This document shows positions 58,519-64,000 of a stretch of 64,000 nucleotides of DNA, one piece after another. The translations under genes and the position numbers were made by a program. Each line of letters opens with the position of its first letter. The first letter of the stretch is position 1. The stretch comes from Dichetophora obliterata (lineage: Eukaryota > Arthropoda > Insecta > Diptera > Sciomyzidae), in contig OY986438.1 in NCBI GenBank assembly GCA_963920525.1, positions 74,048,136 to 74,112,135 on the forward strand. Direction: 5' to 3'. Below the pieces are notes generated by a model. It worked only from the letters and a program-made list of their open reading frames with translations. It searched no databases and had not been told where the DNA came from.

Positions 58519-59345
58519 TATTTATTTATTTATTCATCAACGAAACAGGTTCCTACTGATTACACAATATTCGAATAAGCCACTTAAATGATGAAAACTA
58601 CAAAATGTTTGGGAAACTAATTTAAGATTAGAAAATAACATTATATGTATGATATATAATAATATAGTTAGTATATTCATCGATAGAAACTATCTATTAA
58701 GACTCTTAACGCCTGCTTCGCAATGGCTAAATCAATAGCAATATTGTTAGAGAGCATATTGTATTCTATTAGTGCCCTATTCAAATTAGCATTAATCGTA
58801 TAGTTGGTTCTGAGCATTTTAATAAAAAAAATATCATAATTTCTAAAACTTCTTGTAAGAATATTAAAAGTTATCATTCCCAATAATCGAGGACAATCAA
58901 CTGTCCCTTAAATTACATCTGATCCAAATAAAAGTGATATTACAGTTCTTCTACTTTGTAGCGATTTCAAACCAATATATAAACACCGAGCACTATATGA
59001 GGGGGTTGGATCAAAATTTAAGTACTTAAGGGCGTATCGTGTAAATGATTTTTGAAAACGTTCAATACGATTAATTTGGGAGCTATAGTAAGTGCTCCAA
59101 ATAAACGATGCATATTCAAGCTTAGATCTCACAAAAGCAGAAAAGAGTGCTTTATGCGTATATGGATCAATAAAAGCTGAACTATTGCGACGAACAAAAG
59201 CATACATGACATAAAATTGATATGGCCAACAAAAGACAGCTTAATATCAAAAATCACACCCAAATCAGATATTTCATCGACAGATTTTAAAATGTGGCTA
59301 TCAATAGAATATGATATTTTGAGTTTTTGAAAACGAGATATGAAA
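58519..59345 (-). mobile_element. 5'-truncated LINE fragment with AAAT-type tail
   Basis: The plus-strand TTTATTTATTTATTTAT at about 58,520 is the tail of a minus-strand LINE. The coding remnant is the RT thumb and C-terminus: LGVIFDIKLSFVGHINF (59,290-59,240), FVRRNSSAFIDPYTHKALFS, FVRSKLEYASFIWSTYYSSQ and RIERFQKSFTRYALKYL, continuing at 58,883-58,677. It sits inside the block that splits the BEL fragment. Confidence 0.75.
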
Positions 59346-60202
59346 ACACTTTTTTATATATAATGAAAGGCGGTTTTTAGAACACCATGCAGATATATTT
59401 ACTTATTATATCCTCATATGTCGAAGTTGCATTATTACAAAATTGGTGCACTAGAAAACAAGAAAAACTTATTTCACAAGATCACATTTACGGTTGGTAT
59501 AATAATGTAAAAAGGTAATTAGCTTCTACACACTTAAAAAATTGCATTGGACTTTTAAGATTTCCAGAATTTTATCTCCTAAACTTTATTTTGTATTTGA
59601 TTTAAAAAGGCAAATGAAATACCAAGCATTTATTTCTGTTGTCATGATAAAAGGTTTTTTGAAATTGATAATCCATTTTATTGTTAAGGCAATTCACAGT
59701 TTAAATACGCTGGTCTGCTATTTGTACGATTGGTTAAATGTACGCCAATTTACGCAAGCGTATTTTGCTTTGTTGTTGTTTTGCATGCAAACGCAAATAC
59801 GCAAACACGCGTAAATTAAAGTAGCCCTTGGACGTGTTTTTTTACCTCGTATTTTTATGCTCTGTCTACAGCTGCATAGTTACATACATCACAGGGTTGC
59901 AAAATTTTTTAATACGACAGTCTCATGGCGGCGTGCTCACAGTTTCAATAATAACAAATGCTATAAATACGATTTGTTAAATGTACGCTTAAAATGTGAA
60001 TAGCCTTATTATGAAATGGACATTTTGTCCACTTGACTCAATCGATTATCAATAAAATTAATTATTTCTTCAGTATAACAAATCTATTTATCAAGCCAAC
60101 AAAGTAGTTTCTTAAAATTATTTATTTAAATGATGAAATTTTATTCCAATTGATTGACGAGTCTGTCAGCGTGAATAACCTTCAATAAAGTTAACTAATT
60201 TA
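59346..60202. other. A+T-rich stretch, no gene recognised
   Basis: Short ORFs only; the longest (59542-59814, 90 codons) has no recognisable motif. Confidence 0.45.
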
Positions 60203-61015
60203 CAGTTGCGGTCAAAATAATAGCAGTGTTCTTATATTCAGACATGTTTGGATAAATAATACTAGTCTACAAATTTCGAATCCGGTAAGTCTATTATCAT
60301 TCCTATATGTATTTTCTACACTGGTTCCAAATCTGTACTCCGTTTCCTCCTATATTGTAAAATTTTCAAGATACAGGGTGTTTTACGCTTTTGGCAAGTG
60401 TTTAGTATTATTGATCTAGAATCTAAACTGCTAACCATAAAAAAAAATGTTATTTTCTATTTTACAAAAAATATCAACTTTTTCATCAATATATCAATAA
60501 TTTTCATGTCATGTGCTGTAGCGGAGCTAAAATTTTGAGATTATTTTGAGAGAATTTAGAAAGAAACTGTTTATTAAGTGTATTTTTACATGAAAAACAG
60601 ACATTATAAATTTGGACGACTACAGCTCCGCTAGAACAAAAGATACAATATTTGTTTATATTTCGTTGAATAATCTCAAAATTTTTGCTCCGCTACCGCA
60701 CATGACATGATAGTGGCTGATGTATTGTTTGAAAAGTTGGTATTTTTTCTAAAATACAAAATGTTATTTTTTTTATTTTATGGTAAATAGTTTAGATTCT
60801 AGATCAGTAACACTAAACACGTGACAAAAAAGTAAAACACCCTGTATCTGGAAAATTTTACAATATAGGAAGAAACTGAGTACAGGTTTCGAAGAAGCGT
60901 TAAAAGTACATATAGGAACGATTATGAGTGTACCGGATCCAAAATTTGGAGACAAGTATTATTTATACAAACATGTCTTAATATAAGAGTACTGCTATTA
61001 TTTTTACCACAGCTG
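60203..61015. mobile_element. Tc1/mariner-type foldback element
   Basis: TA flanks both sides (60201-60202, 61016-61017). The left end CAGTTGCGGTCAAAATAATA and the complement of the right end (CAGCTGTGGTAAAAATAATA) are typical Tc1-like termini. The inverted similarity continues inward almost to the centre near 60,610 (GATCTAGAATCTAAACT with its inverted counterpart at about 60,792-60,808). The element is therefore one long imperfect hairpin with arms of about 400 bp. No transposase. Confidence 0.9.
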
Positions 61016-61174
61016 TATATTTCAAGCTAGTAAAACAATTTCTTCAAAACAATGCATTGAATTTGTTGGTGTTTTTAATCAAATGGAAAAACTTTCTTTT
61101 GAATTGACGAAAAAATAATGCATTATTGATAAAATTGAATTGGTTGGACAATTTGGTATTGTTAGGGATTAAAA

Positions 61175-61600
61175 AAAGTTATGTATCAACGAAGTGGAAA
61201 ATGCAGTAACCTGCATTCGGATAATGGGACAAACTTTAAGGGAGCAAGCAAAATGCTAAATGATATGCAAAGGTTTTTAATGAAGGAAACAAATTATAAG
61301 GATATAGCTGCTTCACTGGCCAAGGGTGGAACCAACTGGCATTTTATTCCGCCCTTAGCGCCACATTTTGAGGGTCTATGGGTGTCTAGCGTGAAAGCAG
61401 TCAATCTTTGCCGTGTTGTCGGAGAAACAATTTTATCATTCGAGGAAATGAGCACCGTACTCGCACAAATCGAAGCTATTCTCAATAGCAGGCCTTTGTG
61501 TAGCATCTCTGACACTGATTTGAATCCATTAACATAGTCTCATTTTCTTATAGGTGAGCCTCACACATCTGTTCCCGAGCCAACAATTATATCGAACAAT
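61175..61600 (+). pseudogene. BEL/Pao integrase fragment, catalytic Glu replaced
   Basis: Reads LHSDNGTNFKGASKML (second catalytic Asp), then FIPPLAPHFEGLWVSSVKAV, LAQIEAILNSRPLCSIS and, past an in-frame stop, SHFLIGEPHTSVPEP. The consensus GGLWEAAVKS has its catalytic Glu at the position that is Val here. Direction and family fit the fragment at 57.2-58.1 kb, so these are probably the two sides of one element. Confidence 0.8.
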
Positions 61601-61769
61601 TGTATAAGTTCTTATGCTTTATTTGATTCATTCGTTTTCTTGACTTCGTAAGCATTGGTGGCAAAATAATTGATTGTTAAGTAACAGAACTACAATCCAC
61701 TCATTTTTATTAATTGCAAACAAATTTTGCTATGCCTCGAATTTAAGAGCACGTGTGTAAGAAAATTGT

Positions 61770-62560
61770 GCACAGTTACTGGACTGAAGAAGAAATTTCT
61801 TACAGAAAGCTAGCCAAAAGATGAAAAGCTAGTGTGAATAGTGTCAAAAAATATAATAAAGTTTGAAGATACCTGCTCTCTCAAAGATCTTCCAAAAAGT
61901 GAAAGAAAAAATGTCCAAGAGATCCGAAACTCGATTTTTAAGATACTTTAATAAACAAAAATATTTCAATGTCTGTGTGAGGTTTGGCAAAAAAAGCTAG
62001 AACCAGTGCTACCATGATCCAAAAATTGAAACAAAGACATAACCTTACAAGGTACAAAAAATAAAAAGTACCCAAAAAAGTGAAAGTGGGGAAAAGAAGG
62101 ATACGGAAACTGTACGACCGTTTGCTTCAAGATAATTTTCAGTGCATTGTTATGGGCGATGAAACCTTCGTAAGAATGGACTCAGGAACATTACCAGGTC
62201 CCCAATATTACACAGAACAGAAAGGTGGTACTGCTGATGACTCAATTTCAACAATTGGAATTGAAAAATTTGGCCACAAAAAGGAGTGTCTCATTTGTCT
62301 CCTTATACCATTTTATAAAAACCACAATGTGTCAACAATATTTTGACTGGATTTAGCCAATGCACAGTACGCCCGTTCTATATTGAATTTGCTAAAAGAA
62401 AACAACATAAATAACGTTGCAAAAGAGAAGAGGTAACCTAACGCTCCAGAACTTCGTTCAATAGAGAGGTATTAAGGTATATTAAGGCTATTGTCAAACT
62501 GAACTAAAAGAAGGATGGTCGAGTTGCCGGTGACATCAAAGTATTAAAAACAAAATTGGA
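61770..62560 (+). pseudogene. Tc1/mariner-like transposase pseudogene
   Basis: Pieces in several frames: SYWTEEEISYRKLAKR, LAKKARTSATMIQKLKQRHN (helix-turn-helix region), then 62080-62346 with RKLYDRLLQDNFQCIVMGDE (first catalytic Asp in VMGDET) and TFVRMDSGTLPGPQYYTEQ. Later parts are more decayed. Numerous stops. The pattern is that of mariner/Tc1-superfamily DDE transposases. Not associated by sequence with the foldback to its left. Confidence 0.65.
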
Positions 62561-62749
62561 ACATTTTTGCAAAATTCCAGTGCAAAAGAAGTTGTGCAAA
62601 ACTTAATAAAGAGTTAAACAAAAAATTCAGTAAATATAAAAATAATAGTACATTTTAAAATTTTACATGAAAATTTAATGGAAATAAATTTTATTTAAAT
62701 AAAAGAAAAATTTGAAGTGAAAACGATATGATTTTGGGGATTTATTAAT

Positions 62750-63904
62750 GTTAAGAAGAAGACTGATGGATTTCCTTCTTCTTTCAAATTTCAGGATGGA
62801 TTTGCTGACGATTCCACCATTATTTGTGGCCCATTTGCCAATCTTTTTAAAGAATCATTTTGTTGAGATTCTTTTAATCCTGATTTAGCGTATTTTGATT
62901 ATATGAACAACGCACCCAAAATTTCTTTGGAGCATATATCTTTTACCTCAGAGGATATTTTTAAGTACATTGTATCAATCGATGAAGATTTTAGCGCTGG
63001 ACCAGATGGGATTCCTGCCGCAGTATTAAAACAATGCGGCTCCATTTTGTGTCAACCACTCTCGTTGCTTTTTAATAAATCAATTAATGAAAGTAATTTT
63101 CCTCTTTTCTGGAAAAAATCTTTTATCAGTCCTATTTACAAAAAAGGTTGCAGGAATGACGTCACTAATTATAGGCCTATCGCTAAGTTGTCTTCGATTC
63201 CTAAACGTTTTGAGCGAATAGTGTACGATCGAGTGAAAATTCACTGTGGGCAAGTCATGACGACTCGTCAGCATGTTTTTGTTACTGGCAGATCCACTGT
63301 GTCTAATCTCCTCGATTTCACTACATTCTGCTTAAAATCTATTGATTCTGGTAGCCAGGTCGATTGCATTTACACTGACTTTAGCAAAGCTTTTAATAAA
63401 TTACCACATAATCGAATTTTATTAAAACTTAAATTAATGGGATTTCCACAGTATTTTGTAAACTGGATCAAATCGTATTTGATGGAGCGATCTTATCAAA
63501 TACGGTTCCGAGGCGTGTTGTCTTCTAAATTTGTTGCAGAATCGGGTGTTCCTCAAGGAAGCCACCTGGGTCCACTTTTGTTTATTTTGGCAATTAATGA
63601 TGTTACCCACGTCATCAAACACTCTCATTTGCTTATTTATGCAGATGATATGAAAATATACAGAACAATTAATTCTAATGACAATTCAGACCTGCTCCAG
63701 TCAGACTTGAACTCCTTTGAGGTTTGGTGTTCTTAAAATAACATGTTTTAAATCCAGATAAATGTCAAACTATGACCTTTTCGCGTAAAAGGAACAATTT
63801 TATTTTTGATTACAAAATTAAAGATACTGCATTAAGTCGTGTAACTACCGTCAAAGACCTTGGTATATGCATGGATTCTAAATTGTCGTTTAACATGCAT
63901 ATTA
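62750..63904 (+). mobile_element. LINE fragment with reverse transcriptase, truncated on both sides
   Basis: The linker KKTDGFPSSFKFQDGF at about 62,755 leads to the RT at 62903-63736. RT blocks are SAGPDGIPAAVLKQCGS, SPIYKKGCRNDVTNYRPIAK, IYTDFSKAFNKLPHNRILL (first Asp), SGVPQGSHLGPLLFILAIND and LLIYADDMKIYRTI (catalytic YADD). After a frameshift at 63,735, LNPDKCQTMTFSRKRN and VKDLGICMDSKLSFNMHI follow. The match ends near 63,904. The RT motifs are intact; the frameshift and stop upstream of 62,903 disable it. Jockey-group by appearance. Confidence 0.8.
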
Positions 63905-63913
63905 GGGCGGGTC

Positions 63914-64000
63914 AAATTTTGGCTCAGCGAAATTCGTAAAATACATGTAATTTCAAGACTTTTTCTCCACTACAGCATATACAAATTCTGAAAAAAAGCT
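63914..64000 (+). repeat. Start of another repeat at the window edge
   Basis: TTAGGGCGGGTCAAATTTTG starts where the LINE reading ends. I recall similar GGGCGGGTCAAATTTTGGCT openings of dispersed repeats in fly genomes, but this rests on memory. Only 87 bases are visible. Confidence 0.35.

Noticed and set aside
61770..62560. Mariner-like pseudogene as the source of the foldback at 60.2 kb
   Set aside because: Proximity only; the pseudogene shows no matching terminal sequence.

Overview
The window is A+T-rich eukaryotic DNA made almost entirely of transposable-element remains, many nested inside one another. The mixture fits an arthropod, most likely a fly: Jockey-type and RNase H-bearing LINEs, BEL/Pao LTR elements, a Penelope-like element, piggyBac, hAT, Tc1/mariner, small TIR elements and a tRNA-headed SINE. 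This assignment comes from family content, not a species match. I see no intact host gene, rRNA, CRISPR array or prokaryotic feature. Nearly every coding region carries frameshifts, stops or insertions.

Layout. 1-5,040: tail of an RNase H-bearing LINE, then a minus-strand LINE split by a second LINE that lacks its endonuclease domain. 5,074-7,109: broken multi-exon gene of an arthropod multicopy family. 8,896-14,860: nearly full-length Jockey-type LINE (gag, endonuclease, RT) carrying a nested LINE fragment with a 7-bp target duplication. 16,062-20,580: BEL/Pao element with a truncated 5' end capped by a 21-bp inverted copy of its own gag. 21,205-25,341: almost identical 2.07-kb tandem duplication with a tRNA-like sequence in each copy. 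27,274-28,380: Penelope-like 3' end. 29,391-30,240: minisatellite built on a 20-bp palindrome.

30,402-36,446 is the most interesting part. Two uncharacterised genes lie head to tail on the minus strand: an upstream spliced gene with a SAM-like domain, and a downstream C2H2 zinc-finger gene. A Harbinger-type MITE with a TAA duplication interrupts the second gene. Two other repeats sit in introns of the first.

36,704-42,592 holds two copies of one hAT family. The first is an internal-deletion derivative that lies inside another TIR element and itself contains a SINE; the second hAT copy preserves the empty site of that SINE. The second hAT contains a 240-bp satellite with one inverted and three direct units. 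42,780-48,968: foldback and TIR elements, one with a perfect 8-bp hAT duplication. 49,422-51,903: piggyBac element between TTAA sites, next to a TTTGA-rich array. 53,795-55,112: more SINE copies. 55,430-63,904: an RNase H-type LINE, a BEL/Pao fragment split by a 3-kb block (repeat, LINE, Tc1 foldback), a mariner-like pseudogene and a last LINE that runs into another repeat at the window edge.

Beyond their own replication, the genes show no shared pathway. The possible exception is the SAM/C2H2 pair, whose co-orientation and TE-rich setting raise the possibility of a joint mobile unit.
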